Positions 22,506-31,196 of a DNA stretch of 64,000 nt are shown one piece after another; within the stretch, counting starts at the first letter, position 1, and each line of letters opens with the position of its first letter. The position numbers were made by a program, and so were the translations under genes. Under the pieces are notes generated by a model that worked only from the letters and a program-made list of their open reading frames with translations, was not told the origin of the DNA and did no database searches. The DNA comes from Actinomycetota bacterium (GTDB lineage Bacteria; Actinomycetota; Actinomycetes; S36-B12; CAIYMF01): the NCBI GenBank assembly GCA_026393115.1, contig JAPLAU010000026.1, positions 62,001-126,000 of the forward strand, written 5' to 3'.

Positions 22506-25367
22506 GTGAGGGCTTCGAGTAAGGGCGGGGTTGTGGGTCGGTTCAGTGGAGTGAAGCGGATGGCGGCAAGTGCCGCGACGCTCGCTTTGCTGATTGGCGG
22601 AATCGCAGTCACAGGTGCCACGCCGGTCTCGGCAGCTGTTCCCAGCGAGGTCGCGATCTCAGTCGTTTCGGATTCGCCCTCGATCACGTACGGCGACGCC
22701 GGTCCGGCGACAATCGGCTATACGACTGTCCCCGTCACGACTGCCGATGACTGGACGACTGAACCGACATGTGCGGTGTACGCATTGGTTGATACGGGCT
22801 TCACCGCCGCGCTGAGTGCCCCTTACGCGATCGGCTTGTATGTCACGCACTGTTCTGGCGGTGTCGCGAGTGCCGTCAACTTGCTTTCGTATGTTGAGGG
22901 CACGCTGACCGTCAACAAAGAGACGCTGTACGTCGTGCCCGACGGCAAGTCGGTGACCTACGGAGACGCGGCACCGACTTACACATTCACTTTCCATTCG
23001 ACGTCCGTCGACGGCGGTGTCGTGACGCCGACGGTCGACAGTTCTCCCTCGTGTGGCAGCGTCTACACCTCGTCGGCTTCGGCGTCTCTGTCTCCGGTCA
23101 CCATCGAGTGCTCGGGCGGCTCTGACTCGATCTACTCGCTTGATACAAGTGCCACCGGCCAACTGACGATCGCTAAGGCTGCGTCGTCAACGGTGGTCAC
23201 GTGCACTGCGGGGCCGTTTACCTACACCGGCTTGTCGCAGAGGCCCTGTTCTGCGGGTGTGACCGGGGCGGGCGGGTTGTCGCAGTCGAAGACTCCTACG
23301 TACGCGAACAACACCAATGCGGGTAGCTCGGCGTCGGCGTCGTACAACTACGTCGGCGATGCGAATCACAACTCATCCTCGGACAGCACGACCTTCACTA
23401 TCGGTAAGGCGACGTCGTCAACGGTGGTGTCGTGCACACCTTCGGTGACCTATACCGGTATAGCGCAGACGCCGTGTTCGGTGAGTGTGTGGGGAGTCGG
23501 AGGTTTGTCGTCGACGCCCTCACCGACCTACGCGAACAACACCAATGCCGGTGATCCGGCGTCGGCGTCGTATAGCTACGTCGGCGATGCGAATCACAAC
23601 TCATCGTCGGACAGTGCGAACTTCACTATCGGTAAGGCGTCGTCGTCAACAGTGGTGTCGTGTAGCGCTGGGCCCTTTACCTATACGGGCTCAGCGCAGA
23701 CGCCGTGTTCGGTGGATGTGTCGGGAGTGGGAGGTTTATCGTCAACGCCCTCACCGACATATCTGAGCAACACCAATGCCGGTAGCTCGGCGTCGGCGTC
23801 GTACAGCTTCGGTGGCGATGCGAATCACAACTCATCGTCGGATAGTGCGACCTTCACTATCTTGAAGGCTGCGTCGTCGACGGTGGTGACGTGCACACCT
23901 TCGGTGACCTATACGGGTATAGCGCAGGAACCGTGCTCGGTGGGTGTGGAGGGGGCAGCTCTGTCGCGGTCCGACCTGCCTGCCGACTATGTGAACAACA
24001 CCAATGCCGGCGATCCGGCGTCGGCAACGAATAACTTCGGTGGCGATGCGAATCACAACTCATCGTCGGACAGTGCGACCTTCACAATCCGTAAGGCGAC
24101 GTCGTCGACAGTGGTGTCGTGTCTGCCTGTGACGTACACGAGTTTTGCGGTGGCTCCGTGTTCGGCGAGTGTGACGGGAGCGGGCATTCTTCCGGCGCTT
24201 ACTTTCTCGCCGACGTCGTATTCCAACAACATCAATGCGGGTAGCTCGGCGTCAGTGTCGTACAATTTCGTTGGCGATTCGAATCACGACTCATCGTCGG
24301 ACAGCACGACCTTCACCATCGCAAAGGCAACGTCGCAGACGGTGGTTTCGTGCGGCCGACTCGAGTTCACGTACACGAGTTTTGCGGTGACGCCGTGCAT
24401 CGCAACTGTCGGTGGTGCCGGTTGGCCCCTACCCGTCTATGTCACCCCGACCTACGCGGACAATACGTATGTTGGCACCAACGTTGCGTCGGCCACATAC
24501 GAGTACGTCGGGGATGGCAACCACACGCCGTCGTCGTACATCAAGCACTTCAGCATTCTCAAGGCGCCGTCGACGACGGTAGTCACCTGCCCCGCGTCGG
24601 TGCCATACACGAGTTACGCGGTGACGCCGTGTTCGGTGAGTGTGACGGGAGTTGGCGGCCTCGCGCTGACCCCAACCCTGAACCCGACGGAGAACTACGC
24701 GCACAATATTGCGGTAGGCCTGAACACTGCGTCGGCGAGGTACACGTTCGACGGCGATGAAAACCACAGCGGCTCAACGACAAGTAAGTTGTTCTCGATC
24801 ACGTCGGCGCCATCGGTAGCGCGATCAGTCACTGGGTCGCCGCGTATTCGGGCTGTTCTGGTCTCGTGGGCGGCACCATCGAGTCCAGGCGGTGCGACCA
24901 TCACTGGTTATGTCGCAACCGTCGTGGGTTCGACTAAGAAATGCACCGCGACTGGATCACAGCGATCGTGCACGGTGTCGGGATTGACCAGTGGCACGTC
25001 GTACAAGTTCACTGTGAAGGCGACCAACTCGGTGGTCAAGTCGAGCACCTCGCCTGCTTCCGGTGCGGTGATTGCTGGCGCGCCGACCGACCCGCGTTCG
25101 TTGGTAGCTTCATTCCCAGCGAAGAAGTGGGCAAAGGTGACGTGGGTGAAACCCTCGTACAGCAACGCGGGCGCAGTCACCGGGTATCGCGTGCGTTGGT
25201 GCAAGGTCGGTAGCACCTGCACTGCGTGGTCGAGGCAGCCATCGTCGCCGTTGGTGTCGGCGATCGGCGGCCGCCAGAAGAACGCGCAGTACCGCGTGGA
25301 ACTGCAGGCGAAGAACTCATCGGGCTACGGTCCGACTGCGAGCAAGACCTTCGCACAGACGCTCTAG
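22506..25367 (+). CDS. Large secreted Ig-like repeat protein with two FN3 domains
   Basis: 953 residues. Signal peptide (RFSGVKRM, hydrophobic core, TPVSAAV) closely matches that of the upstream paralogue. MBG-like segments lie at about 45-220, then seven Ig-like repeats of about 77 residues (ASSTVV(T/S)C..TYT...PCS...NNTNAG..SASYN(Y/F)xGDANHNSSSDS), then two FN3-like domains (about 765-953) ending SGYGPTASKTFAQTL. There is no LPXTG or membrane anchor, so it is released or held non-covalently. GTG 22506 has GGAG 9 bases upstream; GTG 22533 aligns with the paralogue's start and is an alternative. It probably acts in adhesion or aggregation. Confidence 0.85.
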   Translation: MRASSKGGVVGRFSGVKRMAASAATLALLIGGIAVTGATPVSAAVPSEVAISVVSDSPSITYGDAGPATIGYTTVPVTTADDWTTEPTCAVYALVDTGFTAALSAPYAIGLYVTHCSGGVASAVNLLSYVEGTLTVNKETLYVVPDGKSVTYGDAAPTYTFTFHSTSVDGGVVTPTVDSSPSCGSVYTSSASASLSPVTIECSGGSDSIYSLDTSATGQLTIAKAASSTVVTCTAGPFTYTGLSQRPCSAGVTGAGGLSQSKTPTYANNTNAGSSASASYNYVGDANHNSSSDSTTFTIGKATSSTVVSCTPSVTYTGIAQTPCSVSVWGVGGLSSTPSPTYANNTNAGDPASASYSYVGDANHNSSSDSANFTIGKASSSTVVSCSAGPFTYTGSAQTPCSVDVSGVGGLSSTPSPTYLSNTNAGSSASASYSFGGDANHNSSSDSATFTILKAASSTVVTCTPSVTYTGIAQEPCSVGVEGAALSRSDLPADYVNNTNAGDPASATNNFGGDANHNSSSDSATFTIRKATSSTVVSCLPVTYTSFAVAPCSASVTGAGILPALTFSPTSYSNNINAGSSASVSYNFVGDSNHDSSSDSTTFTIAKATSQTVVSCGRLEFTYTSFAVTPCIATVGGAGWPLPVYVTPTYADNTYVGTNVASATYEYVGDGNHTPSSYIKHFSILKAPSTTVVTCPASVPYTSYAVTPCSVSVTGVGGLALTPTLNPTENYAHNIAVGLNTASARYTFDGDENHSGSTTSKLFSITSAPSVARSVTGSPRIRAVLVSWAAPSSPGGATITGYVATVVGSTKKCTATGSQRSCTVSGLTSGTSYKFTVKATNSVVKSSTSPASGAVIAGAPTDPRSLVASFPAKKWAKVTWVKPSYSNAGAVTGYRVRWCKVGSTCTAWSRQPSSPLVSAIGGRQKNAQYRVELQAKNSSGYGPTASKTFAQTL
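23175..24800 (+). repeat. Seven coding repeats of 228-237 bp
   Basis: Repeat units start at 23175, 23406, 23634, 23865, 24093, 24324 and 24561, each with AAGGC(T/G). Lengths of 231 and 228 alternate, then 237. Units 1-4 are most alike, while 6 and 7 have diverged. Two sub-types alternate (CTAGPFTYTG versus CTPSVTYTG), suggesting duplication of a two-unit block. Confidence 0.9.
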
Positions 25368-25370
25368 CCA

Positions 25371-25417
25371 TTCTGTGGGCAAAACGGTGCGCTTTACGTA
25401 TCGATTTGCCCAGAGAA
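25371..25417. terminator. Bidirectional hairpin between convergent genes
   Basis: TTCTGTGGGCAAA (25371-25383) pairs with TTTGCCCAGAGAA (25405-25417), one mismatch, 21-base loop. It lies between the surface protein and quinone oxidoreductase stops. Confidence 0.65.
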
Positions 25418-25422
25418 TGCGT

Positions 25423-26400
25423 TCAGACAGTCAGCAAGATCTTGCCGACGTGCGTGCTGGCTTCCATCAATACGTGTGCTTGCGTGGCATCGGCCATCGC
25501 AAACGTCGAGTCGACAATGGGCTGCACGCGACCAGCCTCAACCAACGGCCACACCACTTCACGGGTGCGGCGAACGATCTCGGCCTTCTCGGCGAGCGGT
25601 CGCGCCCGCAGCGTGGTGGCATGTACCGCGCCGCGCTTTCCGAGTAACGCGCCGAGATTGATCTCGGCGGTCGCCCCACCCATGAGCCCGATGATGACGA
25701 TGCGGCCGTTGATAGCGAGCGCCGAAATGTTGCGAGCCAAGTACGACGCCCCCATGACATCGAGAATGACGTCGGCACCGTGTCCGTCAGTGGCAGCCAT
25801 GATGCGCTCAACGAAGTCGTCGCTGCGGTAGTTGATCAGGATCGTTGCACCGAGTTCGGCACAACGCTCGAGCTTGTAATCACTTCCGGCAGTCACGGCA
25901 ACGCGCGCACCGAGTGCGGTGGCAATCTGTATCGCCATCGTGCCGATTCCACTACTTCCACCATGAACTAGCAGCGTTTCACCAGCCTGCAAACCGGCAG
26001 TCATGAAGACGTTCGACCACACCGTGCACGCAACTTCCGGAAGCGCGGCTGCGGTGATGAGGTCTACGCCCGCAGGAACCGGAAAGACCTGACCTGCAGG
26101 CACCGCGACTTTCTCGGCGTACCCACCACCGGACAACAGAGCGCATACTTCATCGCCTACCGACCAGCCAAGAACATCGGGCCCGACGGACTCGATCACG
26201 CCACTGCACTCAAGGCCGGGCCACGTCGGCGAACCAGGAGGAGGGTTGTAATTACCCATACGCTGCAACACATCGGCGCGGTTGACGCCGGCGGCCGCAA
26301 CGCGAATCACGACCTCTCCGGAGGCAGCGATGGGGTCGTCGACCTCTGTCCAGGTGAGAACGTCGGGTCCGCCCGGGGCAGAGACAGTGACGGCGCGCAT
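25423..26400 (-). CDS. NADPH:quinone oxidoreductase (zinc-free MDR family)
   Basis: 325-residue medium-chain dehydrogenase/reductase of the quinone reductase (QOR) type. N-terminal GroES-like fold with NRADVLQRMGNYNPPPGSP. Nucleotide-binding motif GGSSGIGTMAIQIA near 148, and LINYRSDDF. There are no structural or catalytic zinc cysteines. It reduces quinones or enones with NADPH. The start lies one base after the stop of the potassium-channel gene on the same strand, so the two are co-transcribed. Confidence 0.92.
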   Translation of the reverse strand: MRAVTVSAPGGPDVLTWTEVDDPIAASGEVVIRVAAAGVNRADVLQRMGNYNPPPGSPTWPGLECSGVIESVGPDVLGWSVGDEVCALLSGGGYAEKVAVPAGQVFPVPAGVDLITAAALPEVACTVWSNVFMTAGLQAGETLLVHGGSSGIGTMAIQIATALGARVAVTAGSDYKLERCAELGATILINYRSDDFVERIMAATDGHGADVILDVMGASYLARNISALAINGRIVIIGLMGGATAEINLGALLGKRGAVHATTLRARPLAEKAEIVRRTREVVWPLVEAGRVQPIVDSTFAMADATQAHVLMEASTHVGKILLTV

Positions 26401-26401
26401 A

Positions 26402-27454
26402 TCAGGCCTTCGGGGTGTTGTCGCGATTGCGAATCAGAACAACTCGATCGCCAGTCTGCAGCACCTTGATGTCTGTTTCGTCGAACCGGTGTGTCACTCC
26501 ATCGCGAATGATGGCGAGCACGAGTGACCCTTGTTCGGTGAGCTTGGTAGGAGCCATACCGAGCTCACCGGGTGAGATTGCGCGTTCGACTACTTCGAGG
26601 CCATCCAGCGGATCGATGAGATCGGCAATCACCGCACCAGCGGTGGGAGACAACTGACTGATGGCGAGAAGCTGTCCGGCTGACTCGGCGGTCATGATCA
26701 CCGACGTAGCGCCCGACTGACGCATCAACTGGGCATTGGAACTCTCGCGCGCTGCGACTGTGATGGAGAGATTCGGGTTGAGTTGCTTCGCGGTGAGCGT
26801 GATGAGCACCGTGACGTCGTCGCTACTTGCCGCCACGATCAGTGTCGTGGCTGTAGCGATCAAGGCCTCTCGCAGCACATCCTCGCGGCGAGCGTCGCCG
26901 CGTACCGTTACGAGGCCGAGGGTGTTCGCTTCTTGACATGAATGAGTGTCTTCAGCAATGACGACAATCTCGGCCGGATTGATTCCGCTGTCGAGCAGCG
27001 TGGCAATCGCGGCGCGGCCCTTCACTCCGTAACCGACGACGATGGTGTGATCGTGCACTCGGTTCCTCCAGTGCTTGCGGCGGTACTCATCACGGCCCCG
27101 GCTAGTGAGCACCTCGACGGTGGTTCCAACCAGGGTGATGAGGAAGATAAAACGTAGGGGCGTGACGATAACGACATTCATCATGCGCGCAAAAGGCGTG
27201 ACCGGAGTGATGTCGCCGTAGCCGGTTGTCGAGAGCGAGACGGTCGCGTAGTAAATGCACGACAGGAAGTCGTTGAGCTTGCCGTCAAGGTCGCGATAGC
27301 CGGCCCGACCCCACCACACCACGAGTGTGGTGATGACCAGACAGGCGCAGGCGATGGCAACTCGCGACCACAGCGAAGCCCACGGACCTCGGTTGCGAGA
27401 TGGCAAGCTGAGGAAGCCGCCCCTGCTCTCGGGAGTCTTGGTCGACGAAGCCAC
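26402..27454 (-). CDS. Two-helix potassium channel with RCK domain
   Basis: 350 residues from GTG 27454. Helix 1 about 30-48, pore loop with selectivity filter TTGYGD (76-81), helix 2 about 92-115. A cytosolic TrkA-N/RCK domain follows with GYGVKGRAAI (141-150), then a TrkA-C domain (about 270-345). This is the MthK/Kch layout: a tetrameric K+ channel gated by ligand or nucleotide binding. GTG 27454 is preferred over the farther TTG because TACGGT stands six bases upstream. Its promoter is divergent from that of the Atu-like operon. Confidence 0.9.
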   Translation of the reverse strand: MASSTKTPESRGGFLSLPSRNRGPWASLWSRVAIACACLVITTLVVWWGRAGYRDLDGKLNDFLSCIYYATVSLSTTGYGDITPVTPFARMMNVVIVTPLRFIFLITLVGTTVEVLTSRGRDEYRRKHWRNRVHDHTIVVGYGVKGRAAIATLLDSGINPAEIVVIAEDTHSCQEANTLGLVTVRGDARREDVLREALIATATTLIVAASSDDVTVLITLTAKQLNPNLSITVAARESSNAQLMRQSGATSVIMTAESAGQLLAISQLSPTAGAVIADLIDPLDGLEVVERAISPGELGMAPTKLTEQGSLVLAIIRDGVTHRFDETDIKVLQTGDRVVLIRNRDNTPKA

Positions 27455-27466
27455 AGACGAACCGTA
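27455..27466 (-). promoter_or_regulatory. -10 box of a leaderless promoter
   Basis: On the minus strand TACGGT (27466-27461), six bases, then GTG at 27454. It fixes the start of the channel gene. Confidence 0.55.
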
Positions 27467-27480
27467 GCAATGTGCGCTAC

Positions 27481-27516
27481 TTGACGTGAGCGTCAACTTG
27501 ACACTAGCGTCAAGTC
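27481..27516 (+). promoter_or_regulatory. Promoter and double operator of the acyl-CoA carboxylase operon
   Basis: -35 TTGACG (27481-27486), 18-base spacer, -10 TAGCGT (27505-27510), six bases, then ATG 27517. Two adjacent palindromes cover it: TTGACG-TGAG-CGTCAA (27481-27496) and CTTGAC-ACTAGC-GTCAAG (27497-27514). A bound repressor would block both promoter elements. The TetR encoded within the operon is the obvious candidate, while MerR-family LiuR sites in other bacteria look similar. Confidence 0.7.
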
Positions 27517-29127
27517 ATGGCTGCGACGAGGGTTGACCCACGCAGTGAGCAGTACCTTGCCAATCGTGAGGCGATGCTCGCTGCGCTCTCTGAGATCGAT
27601 CAATTACAGCGCCAGGTGGTAGTGGGAGGTGGCTCCACCGACCCGGAAAAAACGGCCCGCACGCTGGCGCGTCACCGTTCGCGCGGCAAGTTGCTCCCGC
27701 GCGAACGTATCGCCCTGCTGCTCGACCGCGATGCCCCCTTCCTCGAACTCAGCCCCCTGGCCGGATACGACACCGATGACTCGCTGGGTGGCGGCAGCGT
27801 CACCGGAATCGGCACGGTCAGCGGAGTTGAGTGCATGATCGCTGCGAACGATCCGACAGTGAAGGGCGGTGCACAGTCACCGACGAGTGTCACCAAGGGC
27901 CTGCGCGCCATGGAGATCGCGCGCGTGAATCGTCTGCCGTTGCTGAGCCTGACTGAGTCGGCGGGGGCTGACCTCGCCAAGCAGAGTGAAATCTTCGTTC
28001 ACGGCGGCGCGAGTTTCAAGCAGCTCACGCAGTTGTCGAAGGCGGGCATTCCGACCGTGACGATGGTGTTCGGAAGTAGTACTGCCGGTGGTGCGTACAT
28101 GCCGGGTATGAGCGACTACGTGGTGATGCAGCAGGGCGCGGCGCAGGTGTTTCTGGGTGGCCCGCCACTAGTGAAAATGGCCATCGACGAAGATGCTGAT
28201 GAGGAAACACTGGGCGGTGCTGAAATGCATGCGCGTACCAGCGGATTGGCCGACTACCTCGCGCGTGATGAAGCAGACGCGGTGCGCATCGGTCGTCGCA
28301 TCGTGTCGCACCTCAACTGGCGCAAGCTCGGTGCTGCGCCGGCGCGGGCAGCGGTTGATCCGCTGTTTGATCCCGACGAGTTGATCGGAATCGCGAGTTC
28401 GGATGTGCGCATTCCGTTTGATGTGCGCGAAGTCATCGCGCGCATTGTTGATGCCAGCGAGTTCGAAGAGTTCAAGCCGCTCTACGGTTCGACGCTCGTC
28501 ACCGGGTTCGCGCACCTCGCGGGATACCCCGTGGGCATCCTCGGCAACAACGGCATCTTGTTCAGTGAGGAAAGCGAGAAGGGTGCGCAGTTCATTCAAT
28601 TGTGCAATCGGCTCGACATTCCGTTGATCTTTATGCAGAACATCACCGGCTTCATGGTCGGAACGCGCTACGAACAAGGCGGCATCATCAAGGACGGCGC
28701 GAAGCTGATCAACGCGGTGTCGAACTCAACGGTGCCTCACCTGACGTTGATGATCGGTGCCTCGTATGGCGCTGGTAACTACGGAATGAGCGGCCGCGCG
28801 TACGATCCGCGGTTCGTGTTCTCGTGGCCCAACCACCGCATTGCGGTGATGGGGCCCAAGCAACTCGCAGGTGTGCTCACTATCGTCGCGAGGCGCAAGA
28901 CCGAAGCCGCCGGTCAGGTATTCGACGAAACCGCGTTTGCACCAATGCGCGATGCATTTGAAGCGCAGGTTGAGAAGGAATCAACAGCACTCCATGCCAC
29001 CGGACGATTGTGGGATGACGGCATCATCGATCCGCGCGACTCGCGCACAGTGTTAGGGCTTGCACTCTCAGCCTGCCACTCGGCTCCGGTGCGCGGCACC
29101 GGCGAGTTCGGCGTCTTCCGGATGTGA
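27517..29127 (+). CDS. Acyl-CoA carboxylase carboxyltransferase subunit (MCC/GCC type)
   Basis: 536 residues, the size of methylcrotonyl- or geranyl-CoA carboxylase beta subunits. Two crotonase-like halves are seen: the N-terminal CoA-binding half has [16 protein letters not shown] and [11 protein letters not shown]; the C-terminal carboxybiotin half has [19 protein letters not shown] and [16 protein letters not shown]. It transfers CO2 from biotin to an unsaturated acyl-CoA. First gene of a seven-gene overlapping operon; the stop overlaps the biotin carboxylase start. Context with AtuA, acyl-CoA dehydrogenase and hydratase favours branched substrates over propionyl-CoA. Confidence 0.92.
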   Translation: MAATRVDPRSEQYLANREAMLAALSEIDQLQRQVVVGGGSTDPEKTARTLARHRSRGKLLPRERIALLLDRDAPFLELSPLAGYDTDDSLGGGSVTGIGTVSGVECMIAANDPTVKGGAQSPTSVTKGLRAMEIARVNRLPLLSLTESAGADLAKQSEIFVHGGASFKQLTQLSKAGIPTVTMVFGSSTAGGAYMPGMSDYVVMQQGAAQVFLGGPPLVKMAIDEDADEETLGGAEMHARTSGLADYLARDEADAVRIGRRIVSHLNWRKLGAAPARAAVDPLFDPDELIGIASSDVRIPFDVREVIARIVDASEFEEFKPLYGSTLVTGFAHLAGYPVGILGNNGILFSEESEKGAQFIQLCNRLDIPLIFMQNITGFMVGTRYEQGGIIKDGAKLINAVSNSTVPHLTLMIGASYGAGNYGMSGRAYDPRFVFSWPNHRIAVMGPKQLAGVLTIVARRKTEAAGQVFDETAFAPMRDAFEAQVEKESTALHATGRLWDDGIIDPRDSRTVLGLALSACHSAPVRGTGEFGVFRM

Positions 29128-31196
29128 TGGCGATGACTTCTCCAGTGACCGAGCGACCAATTCGCACGCTGCTCATCGCCAATCGCGGCGAAATTGCAGT
29201 GCGTATCGCCGAGGTGTGTCGTGAGCTCGGCATTCGAAGTGTGGCCATCTACTCCGAGCCCGATCGCGAGATGCCGCACGTGCGCGCTGCCGATGTGGCG
29301 ATTCCGATTGGTGGGCGAACACCCACTGAGTCGTACCTCGATGCAGCGAAAGTGCTGGCGGCCGCGGTGCGTTCGGGTGCAGACGCGGTGCACCCTGGCT
29401 ACGGCTTCTTGTCGGAAAACCCTGACTTCGCGCAGGCTGTGAGCGAGGCGGGTTTGGTGTGGGTCGGACCTACTCCTGAGTCGATGCGCGCGATGGCACT
29501 GAAAGTGCAGGCACGTCGAATCGCTGAGTCGGCGGGTGTTCCCATCGTTCCGGGCGCTGAACTCGACGGTCACGTGAGCGATAGCGCGCTGTTGGCGGCG
29601 GGTGAGAGCGTCGGATTCCCGTTGCTGGTGAAGGCATCCGCTGGTGGTGGAGGCCGCGGAATGCGCATCGTGTCGACCGCAGGCGAACTCGTTGAGGCAG
29701 TTGAATCGGCTCAACGCGAGGCGGGGTCTGCGTTCGGTGATTCCACGGTGTTCCTCGAGCGCTATCTCACCGGTGCGCGTCACATTGAGGTGCAGGTATT
29801 CGGCGACCAACAGGGCAACGTGCTGCACGTCGGCGAGCGCGAGTGTTCGGTGCAGCGACGTCACCAGAAAGTGATCGAAGAGTCTCCCTCGCCGGGTGTC
29901 ACCGAAGCGGTGCGCGAACACATGCTTGAGGCAGCAGTCTCGTTGGCGAAGTCGATTGGGTATGTCGGCGCTGGCACGGTCGAGTTCGTGGTGATTGGCG
30001 AGGGTGGAAGCCAGGACTTCTACTTCCTTGAAATGAACACGCGACTTCAGGTCGAGCACCCCGTTACTGAACTCACCTATGACGTGCCGTTGATTGAGTG
30101 GCAGTTGCGAGTAGCGGCGGGCGAAGCGTTGCTGGTTGAGCAGGCCGAACTGCAGCCCGACGGGTATTCGCTCGAAGCGCGGCTCTATGCCGAAGACCCG
30201 TCACAGGGGCACGCACCAGGGTCAGGTCGCGTCACGCGCATGGAGATTCCGGAAGTACGCGTCGACGCGGGTGTTGAGTCGGGCAGTGAGATCAGTACCT
30301 ACTACGACCCGATGATTGCGAAGGTCATTTGGTCGGCACCCACGCGCGATGCGGCGGCGTTGGGGTTGGCGCGCGCATTGCGGGCGGCGGTGCTGCACGG
30401 TCCGGTGACCAACCGCGACATGGTGGTGGCAGTGCTCGAAAGCGACGACTTCCTCGCCGGTCACACGACGACCGCGTTCCTTGACGAACACCCCGAGTTG
30501 CTCGATCCGCAGGTTCCTGCAGCGCGTCGTGCATTGCACCTCTGCGCAGTAGTGATTGCCGCTGCGCACGAAGCACGTGAGTTAGTGGCTGACGAACCCG
30601 CTGCATCGACAGCGTTTGCGCCGTCGGGGTGGCGCAACGTGCGCGCAGTACCGGAGGCGCGAACCTTCGCAGGGGGCGACGAGCAGGTGACCGTGGCCTA
30701 CGAGCGCCTGCGCGATGGGGTTTGGCGCGTGGGGACGACGTCGTCACCAGTGGAGTTGATTGGTGCGGCCGAGATCGAGTGGCTCGAGGTTCCGGTACGC
30801 GCGTCAGCCGCGCGTGATGCTCAAGGTGATGTGGTGGTTGATCTCGAATCGGGTGAGCGCATCTTCGCTCGCGTCATCCGTTCTGATGACGGTCTGATCA
30901 CCGTGCACGACGGGTTATGGAATAGCCGCTTGCATGATGTGTCGCGCTTTGCAGGCGAGGCGGCTGATGACGTCGCTGATGGGTCGGCGACTCCGGTGCC
31001 CGGCACGATCACCGTGGTGGCCGTGGCCGTGGGCGATCACGTGACTGCAGGGCAGACGCTCGTCGTGCTTGAGGCGATGAAGATGGAGCACCGCATTGTC
31101 GCGGCCATCGACGGTGTCGTCACGGCAGTGCGAGTCGAGGTCGGCCAGGCCGTTGATGCGCATGAAGTCGTCGTGACGGTTGAGGGGGAGACATGA
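29124..31196 (+). CDS. Biotin carboxylase/biotin carrier subunit of acyl-CoA carboxylase
   Basis: 690 residues. Biotin carboxylase domain (about 10-455): [16 protein letters not shown]-grasp loop [14 protein letters not shown], and active-site [15 protein letters not shown] less conserved linker domain follows (about 470-610). The C-terminal biotinyl domain carries EAMKMEH with the biotin Lys near 653. It carboxylates biotin from bicarbonate and ATP for the preceding beta subunit, forming an alpha6beta6-type enzyme. GTG 29124 overlaps the upstream stop; ATG 29127 is possible. Confidence 0.93.
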   Translation: MMAMTSPVTERPIRTLLIANRGEIAVRIAEVCRELGIRSVAIYSEPDREMPHVRAADVAIPIGGRTPTESYLDAAKVLAAAVRSGADAVHPGYGFLSENPDFAQAVSEAGLVWVGPTPESMRAMALKVQARRIAESAGVPIVPGAELDGHVSDSALLAAGESVGFPLLVKASAGGGGRGMRIVSTAGELVEAVESAQREAGSAFGDSTVFLERYLTGARHIEVQVFGDQQGNVLHVGERECSVQRRHQKVIEESPSPGVTEAVREHMLEAAVSLAKSIGYVGAGTVEFVVIGEGGSQDFYFLEMNTRLQVEHPVTELTYDVPLIEWQLRVAAGEALLVEQAELQPDGYSLEARLYAEDPSQGHAPGSGRVTRMEIPEVRVDAGVESGSEISTYYDPMIAKVIWSAPTRDAAALGLARALRAAVLHGPVTNRDMVVAVLESDDFLAGHTTTAFLDEHPELLDPQVPAARRALHLCAVVIAAAHEARELVADEPAASTAFAPSGWRNVRAVPEARTFAGGDEQVTVAYERLRDGVWRVGTTSSPVELIGAAEIEWLEVPVRASAARDAQGDVVVDLESGERIFARVIRSDDGLITVHDGLWNSRLHDVSRFAGEAADDVADGSATPVPGTITVVAVAVGDHVTAGQTLVVLEAMKMEHRIVAAIDGVVTAVRVEVGQAVDAHEVVVTVEGET

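Noticed and set aside
23175-24800. Regularly spaced repeats as non-coding array
   Set aside because: The units are multiples of three, keep one open frame and encode Ig-like domains in a secreted protein.
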